Origin: Gammaproteobacteria bacterium
GTDB taxonomy: Bacteria; Pseudomonadota; Gammaproteobacteria; Steroidobacterales; Steroidobacteraceae
DNA length: 64,000 nt
NCBI GenBank assembly: GCA_025358295.1
Contig: JANYJY010000004.1
Coordinates: forward strand, 20,218 to 84,217
Reading direction: 5' to 3'
Positions 1-9,376 of this stretch are shown here, in pieces; positions within the stretch are counted from its first letter, which is position 1, and each line of letters opens with the position of its first letter. The position numbers and the translations under genes were made by a program. The notes beneath the pieces are model-generated. The model was not told the DNA's origin. It saw only the letters and a list, made by a program, of their open reading frames with translations, and did no database searches.

Positions 1-664
1 AATCGGGGTCCACCGGAATTTGGTGAGCACGCATTTCCTCGACGAATCCCAGATAGCGCTGTTCGGTGGCGCCATGTTCCGGCCTGCCTAGAATGAAGCC
101 GATTCGGCGATGCCCGAGATTCACCAGATGCGCCGTCACCTGCCGCGCCGCCACGTAGTCGTCTATTCCGATCGAGGGCGTGGTGTTCAGATGATGCTTC
201 GGAGCAATTCGAACCATGGGGATCGAGGCTTCATGAAGCTTGTTCAATACGACGGGATGATCGCTCAAGGGAGGCAGCAGGATCACCCCTTCCAGGCGCA
301 ATTGCCCCAATAAGGTATCGATCCGTTTATCTATCCCCGGACTGTCCACGTCCCAGGGTTCGACCATCAAGTGCAAATTTGACTCGCGGCAGCGCTCAAC
401 CGCTCCTGCCTGGAACTCGCTCAGATAATCGCCGGGCTTCTCGCAAAACAGGCCGATGAGAAAGGAACGATTGCTGGCCAAGCCTCGCGCATTGAGATTC
501 GGCCGATAATTGAGCGTTTCGATGGCCTCCAGAATCCGCGCCCGCGTGTCGGAACGCACCCGTGGCTCATTGTTGATGACCCGCGATACAGTCTTGGGCG
601 AGACTTTCGCGAGATCTGCAACTTCTTGAATCGTGACAGATGCCGGACTTAAGTTGATGGCCAA
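1..664 (-). CDS. LacI-family transcriptional regulator (partial, C-terminus beyond window)
   Basis: Sugar-responsive DNA-binding repressor. The N-terminus reads as a LacI helix-turn-helix (TIQEVADLAKVSPKTVSRVI, then the hinge-helix region with NYRPNLNARGL), followed by the start of the periplasmic-binding-protein-like effector domain (SFLIGLF, then LEGVILLPP). The protein continues past base 1, so the C-terminal third is missing. I chose a TTG start at 664 because GAGG lies about 8 nt upstream and no in-frame ATG precedes the HTH. It follows the GH3 glucosidase gene on the same strand with a 63-nt gap, so the two may be co-transcribed. A LacI-type 14-bp operator lies in front of the divergent symporter gene (3456-3469), which makes this the likely local regulator. 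The effector sugar cannot be read from the sequence. Confidence 0.92.
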   Translation of the reverse strand, partial: MAINLSPASVTIQEVADLAKVSPKTVSRVINNEPRVRSDTRARILEAIETLNYRPNLNARGLASNRSFLIGLFCEKPGDYLSEFQAGAVERCRESNLHLMVEPWDVDSPGIDKRIDTLLGQLRLEGVILLPPLSDHPVVLNKLHEASIPMVRIAPKHHLNTTPSIGIDDYVAARQVTAHLVNLGHRRIGFILGRPEHGATEQRYLGFVEEMRAHQIPVDPD

Positions 665-727
665 TGGAGCAACCTCGCGAGTGTGCGCCTAGTTTAGCGA
701 CTCGTTCGTATCCGCGCCCCAAAAGCC

Positions 728-3262
728 TCAGATTGTTTCTGGGCAGCGCTCAGCGGTTCCTGCGGCCTTTGGCAATAGACTCACGCTAGCGATGGTCAAC
801 CCGAAGCGCCCGCCGGTCTCTATCGCGAACGGCACTTCAACCTCTCTCAGGTCCGCAGCCGAGGCCGCAAAGCAGGACAGCGGGATGGACAAGGTTCGCC
901 AGGACCCCGGCGTTGCGCTCTTGAAGGCTGTGGTCACGTTGAGCATGGCGCCGCCCTGAGTTCCGCAGAGTGGCTCGGTGCAGCGCATGCCGACGCTGAC
1001 CTTATCTTCGGGAGCTTGATCGACGCGATAATGCACTTCGACGCGCATCCCCTGCCCAAGCTTCTCCCTAAAATCGCTCGCGCGCCCTGAAATCATGAAT
1101 AGACCGCTGCCCTTGCCCGTCCAAACCACCGAATTGCCCACGGGATCCGACACCGTCGCGACGGCTCCCTGCGGACTTTCCTGCCGCTGAGTCGTCTGAT
1201 GGACCTGGATGCCGTTATCCGCGACAAAAATTGACCACGGCGCCGTCACGTGGCCCGCGCGAAATAGGCTTCCCCGCGGGACGATCGAACGGGGTGCGAT
1301 GCCTGGATCCTCCGGCAGCAGCGTCGATGCGATACTGCTGCGATAGTCGAGACCCGATCCGCGCGGAAACTGCGCTCCGGATACATTTCCGGCGGCATCG
1401 AAGCGTACCGGCATGGCTCGCTGTGGCCACGAGAATGCCAGGCGGCCTGTGAAATCGAATGTCGCCCGGCCTTGCTTGCTGAACAAGAGATCGGCAACGC
1501 CCTCGCCCTCGCTTCCCGGCAGCCAAGCCAAAACAAAGGCATCGGCCGCATTGATCTCCGGATTGACCCACATGGGCCGGCCCGACAAGAACACAGCCAC
1601 GGTTGGGATGCCCTGGGCATGCAATCGCCGCAGCAGCGCGAGATCGTGCTTGTCGTTCGGCGAGAACTCAAGATTTTCCCGGTCGCCCTCAAATTCCGCG
1701 TAGGGAGCTTCACCGAAGACGACAATGGCGGCCGCGGGCTTTTTCGCGAATCGGCCATCCTTGCTCAATGCCGCCGATCCGCCGGCCGCCTCAACCGCCG
1801 CCTTGATGCCCGCGAAAATGGAAGTCCCACCGGGGAAGTCCGCGTTGCTGTTGTGATCGCCCTGCCAATTGACGGTCCAGCCGCCCGATTGGGTACCGAT
1901 GGAGTCAGCGGCATTGCCCGCGACTCCTATGCTCGCGTGCGGATTCAGCGGCAGGATGCCGTGCTCGTTCTTGAGCAGGACGAGGGACTTGCGCACGGCT
2001 TCGCGCGCCAAAGAACGATGGTCCGCGCTGCCGAGGATGGTGAAATTGCCTGCGTCGGCGCGTTGCTTCGGCGCCGCCCGTGTGAACAAACCCGCCGCGG
2101 CTTTGACGCGCAGTATTCGCCGCACGGCATCATCGATACGGGATTGAGGAATTTCACCGGACCGCACCTGCACCACAGTGTTTTTATAAACTGCCCGCCA
2201 ACTATCCGGCGCCATCAGCATATCGACACCGGCGAGAATTGCCGCCGCACACCGATCTTTCGTGCAGCCCGGAATCTGTTCGTGTGCGTTCCAGTCCCCG
2301 ACCACGAATCCTTGGAAACCGAGCCTACCTTTCAATATGTCCGTCAAGAGGTAGTGATTGGCATGCATTTTCACGCCGTTCCAGCTGTTATAGGAGGCCA
2401 TGACTATCATGGCGCCCGCCTTGATCGCGGCGGGGTATCCCGCGCCATGCACCGCGCTCAGTTCGGCTTCTGACACGACGGAGTTGCCTTGATCTCGGCC
2501 GTCAAGCGTGCTGCCGTCGCCGAGAAAGTGCTTGACCGACGATAGCGTGTGTCCCGGCGCCATGAATTGCTTCGTGCCGCGCTCGCCTTGAAGCCCGGTC
2601 ACCATTGCCGCGGCATATGCGGCGACCAACTCCGGCGATTCCGAATAGCTCTCGTAGGATCGACCCCAGCGCACATCGCGTGCGACGGCGACCGTCGGTG
2701 CAAAGGTCCAATCGATGCCGGTGGCGGCCACTTCCGCCGCGGTTGCCTGACCGATTCGGCCGACCAACTCCGGATCGTGCGCGGCCCCCAGCGCTACATT
2801 ATGTGGAAAGACAGTGGCACCTACGATCTTCGCATGCCCGTGCACTGCGTCGATGCCGAAAAGAATCGGTATCGCGGGATGCGCGGCATTGGTCGCCGAC
2901 AACGAGGCTCGATAGAACTCGTCAGTCAGATTCAGCCAAGCCTGCGGTGCGGCGCGCACGTTAGCGCCGGGAGCGGAACCGCCTCCGGCAAGTATTGAAC
3001 CCAGCTTATAGGTGCGCAGTTCCGCCGGCGAGATCGAGGCGATATCGGCCTGGATCATCTGGCCGACCTTATCCTCCAAGCTCATGTGCGACAACAGATC
3101 CTGCACGAACGCTTCGGCTGCGGCGTCCATCGGTACGGGGGCGACAGCAGGCCATAGCTCAGGATGTACACTGCTGCCGGGAGCGGGCGCCGACGACGAT
3201 GTCGCGGCGGCACCCAATAAAAAGAGCGCGGCAACGGCTGTTAAGGCAGGGCGCGACGACAC
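728..3262 (-). CDS. Secreted GH3 beta-glucosidase / exo-beta-glucan hydrolase
   Basis: Glycoside hydrolase family 3 enzyme that would release glucose from beta-glucans or cello-oligosaccharides outside the cytoplasm; 844 aa from the chosen start, the usual size of proteobacterial exo-1,4-beta-glucosidases. A signal peptide (hydrophobic stretch around residues 6-22) is followed by the GH3 barrel with SVKHFLGDG (about 243) and the nucleophile motif VVGDW (Asp about 323). The second GH3 domain carries GEAPYAEFEGD (about 518), where the acid/base Glu lies in plant exo-glucanases. The last 160 residues form an extra beta-rich domain common in this subfamily. The GTG at 3262 has AAGGAG six bases upstream; an in-frame start 14 codons earlier lacks a ribosome site and would bury the signal peptide. 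It is divergent from a sodium:solute symporter and precedes a LacI regulator. Confidence 0.93.
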   Translation of the reverse strand: MSSRPALTAVAALFLLGAAATSSSAPAPGSSVHPELWPAVAPVPMDAAAEAFVQDLLSHMSLEDKVGQMIQADIASISPAELRTYKLGSILAGGGSAPGANVRAAPQAWLNLTDEFYRASLSATNAAHPAIPILFGIDAVHGHAKIVGATVFPHNVALGAAHDPELVGRIGQATAAEVAATGIDWTFAPTVAVARDVRWGRSYESYSESPELVAAYAAAMVTGLQGERGTKQFMAPGHTLSSVKHFLGDGSTLDGRDQGNSVVSEAELSAVHGAGYPAAIKAGAMIVMASYNSWNGVKMHANHYLLTDILKGRLGFQGFVVGDWNAHEQIPGCTKDRCAAAILAGVDMLMAPDSWRAVYKNTVVQVRSGEIPQSRIDDAVRRILRVKAAAGLFTRAAPKQRADAGNFTILGSADHRSLAREAVRKSLVLLKNEHGILPLNPHASIGVAGNAADSIGTQSGGWTVNWQGDHNSNADFPGGTSIFAGIKAAVEAAGGSAALSKDGRFAKKPAAAIVVFGEAPYAEFEGDRENLEFSPNDKHDLALLRRLHAQGIPTVAVFLSGRPMWVNPEINAADAFVLAWLPGSEGEGVADLLFSKQGRATFDFTGRLAFSWPQRAMPVRFDAAGNVSGAQFPRGSGLDYRSSIASTLLPEDPGIAPRSIVPRGSLFRAGHVTAPWSIFVADNGIQVHQTTQRQESPQGAVATVSDPVGNSVVWTGKGSGLFMISGRASDFREKLGQGMRVEVHYRVDQAPEDKVSVGMRCTEPLCGTQGGAMLNVTTAFKSATPGSWRTLSIPLSCFAASAADLREVEVPFAIETGGRFGLTIASVSLLPKAAGTAERCPETI

Positions 3263-3455
3263 TGAATTCTCCTTGAGCTCGACACACGGGGACTGGGTCG
3301 CCAATGAGCACGGCGTCGGCTCACAAAGCTAACCTCTAGAGACAGAAATAGTTTATAACTGCATGTAATATTTATGGTTTTATACATTCTGACGCAGCTT
3401 ATAGCATCGCGACAAAGCCCCCCACGAGCGGAGTTTACAGGAATAAAGGGAATAA

Positions 3456-3469
3456 TGTCAGCGCTGTCA
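3456..3469. promoter_or_regulatory. LacI-type operator TGTCAGCGCTGTCA
   Basis: The 14-bp sequence is an imperfect palindrome (12 of 14 positions symmetric, core CAGCGCTG) and fits the general LacI-family pattern TGnnAnCGnTnnCA. It lies in the 208-241 bp gap between the divergent GH3 and symporter genes, two bases before a possible ATG at 3471. An operator normally lies in or just after a promoter, so this placement favours the downstream ATG at 3504 as the true symporter start. The binding protein is probably the LacI regulator at the left edge (inference). Confidence 0.6.
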
Positions 3470-3503
3470 AATGATCGTGGCACCCCCGTGTCGAGCCCCG
3501 CTC

Positions 3504-5102
3504 ATGCCGACTAGCTCCGCCTCTCTCGGCCTGCTGGGGCTGCTCGATTGGGGAGTGGTGGCTGCGTATGCCGGTGGGCTCATCCTCCTGGGACTTCTGG
3601 TGTCGCGGCGTCGAATTGCACCGGTGGATTATTTTCTGGCATCGCGCGCAACCACCTGGCCCGTGATCGGTTTGGCGTTGCTCGCGTCGAATATGTCCTC
3701 GACGGCCTTGGTCGGCTTGGCCGGCGGCGCGTATTCCATGGGAATCTCGGTCTACGACTATGAGTGGTCTGCAATCGTCATTCTGGTGTTCTTCTGCCTG
3801 TTCCTGTTGCCGTCCATAATTCGCAGCCAGACGTACACGATGCCGGAGTTCCTCGAACGCCGTTACGACCGACGAGCCCGCCTGCACTTCGCCATGCTCA
3901 CCTTGTTTCTCAACATCTTCGTTGATTCCGCCGGCGTGCTGTATAGCGGCTCGCTGGTCTGTCAGCTGCTGTTCCCCGGATGGCCCTTGTGGCTGATCGT
4001 AGCGGTCCTGGCGGGCACGGCCGGCATATACACCACTCTGGGCGGTCTGCGGGCCGTCATCTATACCGAAGCAGTCCAGGCCGTGGTGCTCATGGTGGGA
4101 GCGCTCATGATATCGATCGGTGCCTTCAGCCGCGCCGGCGGCTGGCATGTCGTGATGCACGGCGTCGATCCGGCGGCGCTATCGCTGATCCGGCCGATGG
4201 GCGACCGCGGCGTTCCGTGGCCCGGATTGTTGCTGGGAATTCCTCTTTTGGGATTCTATTACTGGTGCACGAATCAATCGATCGTGCAGCGTTTGCTATC
4301 GGCCAAGAACCTCGATCATGCGCGCTGGGGCGCGCTGTTTGCCGGGCTGCTGAAACTGCCGGTGCTGTTCTTGATCGTATTACCGGGGACCTGCGCCCTG
4401 CTGCTGTATCCGAGGCTGCCGCGGGCCGATCTGGTGTATCCGAATTTAATTCTGCATTTATTGCCGACCGGCCTCGTCGGTCTCGTGGTTGCGGGATTCG
4501 TCGCGGCGACGATGGTGTCGATTGCCTCCATGCTCAATTCCGCGTCGACCCTCATCACCATGGACGTCATCAAGCAGATCAAGCCCGGACTGTCGGACTC
4601 CCAAGTGGTACGAGTCGGCCGCTCGTGCACCGTCGGTCTATTGTTGATTGCGGTCGCATGGGCGCCGCAACTGCAGCTATTTCCGTCGTTGTGGCAGTAC
4701 TTACAGGCCGTATTGGCCTATGCAGTACCTCCGGTGGTGGCGCTGTTCTTGGTGGGGATGTTCTGGCGCGGAGCCAGTCCCGACGGCGCCGCCGCGACCA
4801 TGATATTGGGCTCGGTATGCGGCTTCGCATTGTTCGTGATCAATGTCGTGCTTCGCTGGACGAATTTTCACTTTCTATATGCAGCCCCCCTGCTCACGGC
4901 GCTGGATGTCGCTATCCTGATCGGCGTCAGTATGCTGAGGCCTGCGAAACTTCAGCCGGATCACCCGGTTACCATGTGGCAGTTCGATTTTAGCCCGGCC
5001 GAGCGGCTGCGATTGAAGCTCCTGCCCGTATGGCAGGACTATCGAGTTCAGGCAGCGGCATTGCTAACATTGACGGCAGCGGTCGTGATTGCCTTTCGCT
5101 GA
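3504..5102 (+). CDS. Sodium:solute symporter (SSS/SGLT family)
   Basis: Sodium-driven inner-membrane transporter of the SSS family, about 532 aa with 13-14 hydrophobic segments. Typical features are VDYFLASRATTWPVIGLALLASN near the N-terminus, the RSQTYTMPEFLERRY loop, and ASMLNSASTLITMDV (family Na+ site region, TM8). An in-frame ATG at 3471 would add 11 residues, but the LacI-type operator ends directly before it; neither ATG has a clear Shine-Dalgarno sequence. The gene is divergent from a secreted GH3 glucosidase, so glucose or a small beta-glucoside is the likely substrate (inference from context). The next gene follows after 21 nt and may be co-transcribed. Confidence 0.9.
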   Translation: MPTSSASLGLLGLLDWGVVAAYAGGLILLGLLVSRRRIAPVDYFLASRATTWPVIGLALLASNMSSTALVGLAGGAYSMGISVYDYEWSAIVILVFFCLFLLPSIIRSQTYTMPEFLERRYDRRARLHFAMLTLFLNIFVDSAGVLYSGSLVCQLLFPGWPLWLIVAVLAGTAGIYTTLGGLRAVIYTEAVQAVVLMVGALMISIGAFSRAGGWHVVMHGVDPAALSLIRPMGDRGVPWPGLLLGIPLLGFYYWCTNQSIVQRLLSAKNLDHARWGALFAGLLKLPVLFLIVLPGTCALLLYPRLPRADLVYPNLILHLLPTGLVGLVVAGFVAATMVSIASMLNSASTLITMDVIKQIKPGLSDSQVVRVGRSCTVGLLLIAVAWAPQLQLFPSLWQYLQAVLAYAVPPVVALFLVGMFWRGASPDGAAATMILGSVCGFALFVINVVLRWTNFHFLYAAPLLTALDVAILIGVSMLRPAKLQPDHPVTMWQFDFSPAERLRLKLLPVWQDYRVQAAALLTLTAAVVIAFR

Positions 5103-5123
5103 CCGATCAGGAGGATCTCGAGC

Positions 5124-6221
5124 ATGTGGTCCGATAGGCGCGTCATTGATTTGTTCGGTATCGAAGTACCGATTGTTCAAGCGCCCATGGCGGGACCCGG
5201 TACGCCGGAATTGGCGATAGCCGTCAGCGACGCCGGCGGTTTGGGTTCACTGCCCTGCGCCCAGCTAAGTGTGCCGCAGGCTCGCACGGCGCTCGATCTG
5301 ATCGCAGATCGGACGTCGCAGCCGCTCAATGTCAATTTCTTCTGCCATTCCCCAGCTGCGGCTGACGCGGCACGCGATGCGGCCTGGCGTGCGCGTCTGG
5401 CGCCCTACTATATTGAACTGGGGTTGGACCCGCAGTTGCAGCTACCCGCCGCGGTGCGGCGGCCCTTCGACGGCGCCTTTTGCGAATTGATCGAGGAGTA
5501 TCGACCCAAGGTGGTGAGTTTTCATTTTGGACTCCCGGCGCCGGAACTCATGGCGAGAGTCAAAGGGGCCGGAGCAAAAGTAATATCCTCCGCGACCACG
5601 GTCGCAGAGGCGCGCTGGCTTGAGGACCGCGGCTGTGACGCCATCATCGCCATGGGACTGGAGGCGGGCGGTCACCGCGGCAGCTTTTTGACCCAGGACA
5701 TGTCGCGACAGGTCGGAACCTTCGCTCTCGTGCCGCAAGTGGTCGACGCGGTGACGGTTCCCGTCATCGCGGCCGGCGGCATCGCGGACGCGCGCGGCAT
5801 CGTCGCCGCCTTAGCGTTGGGCGCGGCGGCCGTACAGATCGGAACCGCCTATCTTTTCTGTCCCGAAGTCAGCCTGCCAGGAGCGCATCGAGAGGCTCTC
5901 GAGCGTGCCGGGGATGACGACACCATGATCACCAATGTATTCACCGGCCGGCCGGCGCGCGGCATCATCAATCGCTTGATGCGTGAACAGGGGCCCATCT
6001 CTGCCTACGCACCGGAGTTTCCCCTGGCCGCGGCGGCGCTGGCTCCTCTCCGAGCGGCATCGGAAGCAGCCGGCTCGGGCGAATTCAGCAATCTATGGTC
6101 GGGGCAGGCGGCACGGTTGGCCGAACGGTCGATAGCCGCCGGTGAACTCACCCGGCGGCTTGCGCAGGAGGCGCAGCGGAGGCTTTCGCACCTGACCGTT
6201 TCGGCTTCCCCGGGCGATTAG
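5124..6221 (+). CDS. Nitronate monooxygenase / 2-nitropropane dioxygenase-like FMN protein
   Basis: FMN-binding TIM-barrel enzyme of the nitronate monooxygenase family, 365 aa, the usual size. The N-terminus has the family motif PIVQAPMAGPGTPELA. The motif MGLEAGGHRGSF contains the His that acts as catalytic base in this family, and VIAAGGIADARG plus AVQIGTAYLFC form the FMN phosphate-binding region. Class I enzymes oxidise alkyl nitronates such as propionate-3-nitronate, but many homologues have other or unknown substrates, so the reaction is only predicted. AGGAGG ten bases before the ATG supports the start. The gene lies 21 nt behind the symporter on the same strand; no functional link to sugar uptake is evident. 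Confidence 0.85.
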   Translation: MWSDRRVIDLFGIEVPIVQAPMAGPGTPELAIAVSDAGGLGSLPCAQLSVPQARTALDLIADRTSQPLNVNFFCHSPAAADAARDAAWRARLAPYYIELGLDPQLQLPAAVRRPFDGAFCELIEEYRPKVVSFHFGLPAPELMARVKGAGAKVISSATTVAEARWLEDRGCDAIIAMGLEAGGHRGSFLTQDMSRQVGTFALVPQVVDAVTVPVIAAGGIADARGIVAALALGAAAVQIGTAYLFCPEVSLPGAHREALERAGDDDTMITNVFTGRPARGIINRLMREQGPISAYAPEFPLAAAALAPLRAASEAAGSGEFSNLWSGQAARLAERSIAAGELTRRLAQEAQRRLSHLTVSASPGD

Positions 6222-6312
6222 ACATAATGCAATCATTGTAAGATTTAAGATTAACGAGGTCGAGCCGAAAACCCTTACATAAGGGGCGCACGCCCCATAG
6301 AGGGATGTACGA

Positions 6313-7239
6313 ATGCCCAGTGGCTCCAGTGCGCCGACCTATCGGTCCGGCGACAGTTCGGTTCAGGCGACAAGCACGATGGCGGCTGCGGAAACTCGGG
6401 GAACTGCGCTCGATTTCCTCCGTCATCTGGCGATGGAGGTATCAAACGGTACAGTGGACCTGCCGTGCTTTCCCGACGTCGTCCTGCGTATTCGCCATGC
6501 CCTGGCCGATCCGCGCACGACTCTCGATAAGACAGTGGCCATCGTCGGCAATGAGCCGCGCCTGGCCGCGCGTCTGCTGCAAACGGCCAATTCGGCAGCG
6601 TTCAATACGTCGGGCAAGCCGCTCACGGATTTGCGTTCCGCCATCACCCGCCTCGGTCAGCAGCTCGTGCAAAGCGCCGCAATGGCGTTTGCCGTGCGGC
6701 AAATGAAAAATGCAGAATCCTTGCGCGCAATCGCAAAGCCCCTGGGCGAGTTGTGGAAAGACTGCATATCAGTCGCATCGGTCAGCCAGGCGCTGGCGAG
6801 GCGGACCAAGGTCAGTCCCGACGAGGCATTCCTGACGGGCTTGCTGCACGGAATTGGACGGCTGTACATCCTGGTGCGCACCGCAGACAACGCGGCTGAG
6901 TTCAGCAGCGATCCAGTCTTCATCGAATTGGTGGCCGACTGGCACGGATCCATCGGTAAAGCCGTTCTGGAAAACTGGGGCTTTGCGGAGGAAATGTGCA
7001 ATGCCGTCGGCGATCAAGACGACTACGAACGTCGTTGGGTTCATGACAGCGAGCTGTCGGACGTACTAACCGCGAGCGTCGCGCTCGCTGCCACATTGCG
7101 AAATCCGTCCGCCGGACCCGTCGCAATCGACCAAATCACGGCATTTCACCACATCGGCCTGACCGTGGCGGATTGCGCACTTATATTGGCCAACGCCAAG
7201 ATACATATGAGCTCGCTCCACGATGCGCTGGGCGCCTGA
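6313..7239 (+). CDS. HDOD-domain protein
   Basis: Cytoplasmic HDOD-domain protein of 308 aa. HDOD is an HD-hydrolase-related fold without the full metal-binding set and usually acts as a protein interaction module in bacterial signalling. The domain covers about residues 30-235: the entry motif is LPCFPDVVLRIRHAL, then ILxxxP-like IVGNEPRLAARLLQTANSAAFN, and ITRLGQQLVQSAAMAFAVRQM. The region EAFLTGLLHGIGRLYIL retains an HGIG where true HD enzymes have HDIG. No receiver or GGDEF domain is attached. A 91-nt gap separates it from the upstream gene and convergent genes follow, so it is probably transcribed alone. The signalling pathway it serves is unknown. Confidence 0.85.
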   Translation: MPSGSSAPTYRSGDSSVQATSTMAAAETRGTALDFLRHLAMEVSNGTVDLPCFPDVVLRIRHALADPRTTLDKTVAIVGNEPRLAARLLQTANSAAFNTSGKPLTDLRSAITRLGQQLVQSAAMAFAVRQMKNAESLRAIAKPLGELWKDCISVASVSQALARRTKVSPDEAFLTGLLHGIGRLYILVRTADNAAEFSSDPVFIELVADWHGSIGKAVLENWGFAEEMCNAVGDQDDYERRWVHDSELSDVLTASVALAATLRNPSAGPVAIDQITAFHHIGLTVADCALILANAKIHMSSLHDALGA

Positions 7240-7261
7240 CGGCGTCGAACCGCAAGCAGAA

Positions 7262-7903
7262 CTAGGGTTTGGAATCGCTCGGCAAGCCGCGGCATCCGAC
7301 ACCCTCGCCGCACACTTGATTGACGGGACACACAACCGGCGTGCCCTTCACGCATCCGCGTGCATCGGCGCCCACAGTACGCGGCGCGCAATGTTCATGT
7401 CCATTGCAGCTGCGCTTATCGTCACAGTCCGCATCGCTTCTGCAGGCGAGAGCCGACTGATCTCTGTCCATGGTGGCGAGTTCCCCCTGACCGGTAATCA
7501 CGCCCGCTAGCGTGGCGTCCAGAAGCAGCTCGGGAGCGTCCCGGTGCGACGGCAGGCGCACATCGGCTGCGACGATTTCCAGCTCAGGCGCCACCGGACT
7601 CGCGCTTCGATAATACAAGCTGAAGCGCACGACATTGCGAGGGTCGAGCGCCTCATTGAGTTTCACGGGAATAATATGGGTTGAATCGCGAGCCCAGGAT
7701 TCGCCATGCACCAATGGCAGGCGCCTGACCGCATTGCCGGTCTCGTATATGCGTAGCTCCAAGGAGCTGCCGGCCGACAGTTCCTGCGCGCCGGTGATGA
7801 CGTGGACTTCGAGGCGTGAAACCGGCAAAGCCGCAACGCTTGCGGCGCCGAATGTGCACATCAACAGAATCGACCACACTGACATCGGCAGGCGTAAATT
7901 CAC
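7262..7903 (-). CDS. Secreted hypothetical protein with Cys-rich C-terminus
   Basis: I do not recognise a named family. The protein has 213 aa with a signal peptide (hydrophobic residues about 8-24, ending near SVAA). Residues about 28-145 look like an all-beta domain resembling the exported copper/chaperone-like or tyrosinase-like assembly folds only in general hydrophobic pattern. Residues about 155-205 hold eight cysteines in the spacing C-x5-C-x5-C-x5-C-x10-C-x7-C-x5-C-x5-C, with Asp/Asn between them (RSDADCDDKRSC). Such a module is usually disulfide-bonded and may bind calcium. It is convergent with the HDOD gene (22 nt gap) and stands alone; the next minus-strand gene upstream is an amidohydrolase 127 nt away. 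Confidence 0.75.
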   Translation of the reverse strand: MNLRLPMSVWSILLMCTFGAASVAALPVSRLEVHVITGAQELSAGSSLELRIYETGNAVRRLPLVHGESWARDSTHIIPVKLNEALDPRNVVRFSLYYRSASPVAPELEIVAADVRLPSHRDAPELLLDATLAGVITGQGELATMDRDQSALACRSDADCDDKRSCNGHEHCAPRTVGADARGCVKGTPVVCPVNQVCGEGVGCRGLPSDSKP

Positions 7904-8030
7904 GGCAAGCTCCCGTCTATCTGAATGCCTCCCCTATCATAGCCGATACGGGCCAGTCTGCGTCCGGGCACCCGTGACCGTCGCCGAACGGAGACGCCTC
8001 GCCGGATACTAGGGAACTCGCGGCAGCGGT

Positions 8031-9317
8031 TTATTCGCCCTGTTTGTAGACCTTGCCCTCTTTCATCACGAACTGCACGTTCTCCAACTTGCGTATGTCG
8101 GCAATGGGGTCGCCTTTCACGGCGATGATGTCCGCCGACTTGCCGGCGGCAACAGAGCCAAACAGCTCGGAATGTCCGATGAGGTCCGCGGCATTGACCG
8201 TGGCCGACTGAATCGCCTGCATCGGCGTCATCCCATATTTCACCATGAAGGCGAATTGCCGTGCGTTGACTCCGTGCGGACAAATGCCGGCGTCCGTCCC
8301 GAAGGACATTTTCACGCCGGCGCGTACCGCTTTGGTGAAATTGCGGCGTTGCGCCTCCGCCAAGTCTGCGTCGTGCTGCAGAAAGTCCGCCGGCGTGCTG
8401 GCAGAGGACTGAATGCACTCCTCGTCGTATATGTCCATGTCGAGATAAGTGCCATGCTTCTTGGCGAGCGCGATGCCTTCGTCATCGATCAACGTGGCAT
8501 GCTCAATCGATGCAACCCCTGCTCGTATCGCGTTATTGATGCCCTCTGCCGCATGCGCATGGGCCTCCACGCGAAGGCCAAAATTGGCTGCCTCTTCAAC
8601 GGCGGCGCGTAACTCTTCGGGCGTGAATTCGACCGACTTCGGATTGCTGCCGTGGGTCAGTACGGCGCCCGTGGACAGCACCTTGATGTTGTCGGCGCCG
8701 AGATGCGCCAACTGGCGAACCTTCTGCCGAACCTCCCAGGGACTGTTGGCCTCGCCGAAGCGCATGTCGAGCGGCAGCTGCACATCGAGCGCAATACCCG
8801 TCATGGCACCGGCACCCTGGCTGATGGTTACATAGGCGCCGGCGACGTACATGCGCGGCCCGATGATGGTGCCTCTCGCGATGGCATCGCGCATGGCGAC
8901 ATCGTTGAAGGCCCGATAGACCCCTACATCGCGGACGGTGGTAAAGCCCGCCAGCAAAGTGGCCTTTGCGTTGGGAATAGTCAGATACGCGGTTTCCACC
9001 GCACTTTTCGTCAATGAGTTGACGGGTTCCGCGTCCGTGAGATCGGCCAGGTGTGTGTGGCAATCGACGAGGCCGGGCAGCACCGTCATATTCGACAAAT
9101 CGATGACGGCGGCGCCGGCCGGTATGGCAAGTTTGGATCCAACCGCCTCGATCTTCTTGCCGCGAATGAGAATGATCTGATCGGCGAGCACGCGGCCCGC
9201 ATCCACATCGACGAATTTGCCGGCGCGGATTGCGGTCACTGCCTCCGCGGATTGCGCCGCGCAAAACAACGGCATCAGGCAAAGACATAGAGTCGCAAAC
9301 GCTAACTTTTTGTGCAC
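8031..9317 (-). CDS. Secreted metal-dependent amidohydrolase (Xaa-Pro dipeptidase/imidazolonepropionase-like)
   Basis: Amidohydrolase-superfamily enzyme with a signal peptide (hydrophobic core LAFATLCLCLMPLFCAA), so probably periplasmic or secreted. The metal ligands are visible: HxH in LPGLVDCHTHLADL (about residues 87-89), EAHAHAAEGI and ASIEHATLID in the middle, and the last Asp in FGTDAGICPHG. This layout is that of the imidazolonepropionase/Xaa-Pro dipeptidase (Sgx9260b-like) branch, whose members cleave dipeptides or related amides. An AAAGGA lies directly before an ATG at 9323 and six to seven bases before the GTG at 9317, so GTG 9317 is the better start; the difference is two codons. 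It is probably monocistronic. The exact substrate cannot be predicted. Confidence 0.88.
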   Translation of the reverse strand: MHKKLAFATLCLCLMPLFCAAQSAEAVTAIRAGKFVDVDAGRVLADQIILIRGKKIEAVGSKLAIPAGAAVIDLSNMTVLPGLVDCHTHLADLTDAEPVNSLTKSAVETAYLTIPNAKATLLAGFTTVRDVGVYRAFNDVAMRDAIARGTIIGPRMYVAGAYVTISQGAGAMTGIALDVQLPLDMRFGEANSPWEVRQKVRQLAHLGADNIKVLSTGAVLTHGSNPKSVEFTPEELRAAVEEAANFGLRVEAHAHAAEGINNAIRAGVASIEHATLIDDEGIALAKKHGTYLDMDIYDEECIQSSASTPADFLQHDADLAEAQRRNFTKAVRAGVKMSFGTDAGICPHGVNARQFAFMVKYGMTPMQAIQSATVNAADLIGHSELFGSVAAGKSADIIAVKGDPIADIRKLENVQFVMKEGKVYKQGE

Positions 9318-9376
9318 AACCATCCTTTCACCGTGCGAAAGCCCGAAATCGGATAATCATACTACTAATCGACCGT

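Noticed and set aside
1472..2473. 333-aa plus-strand frame opposite the GH3 gene
   Set aside because: Antisense shadow of a clearly conserved enzyme; no motif and no ribosome site.
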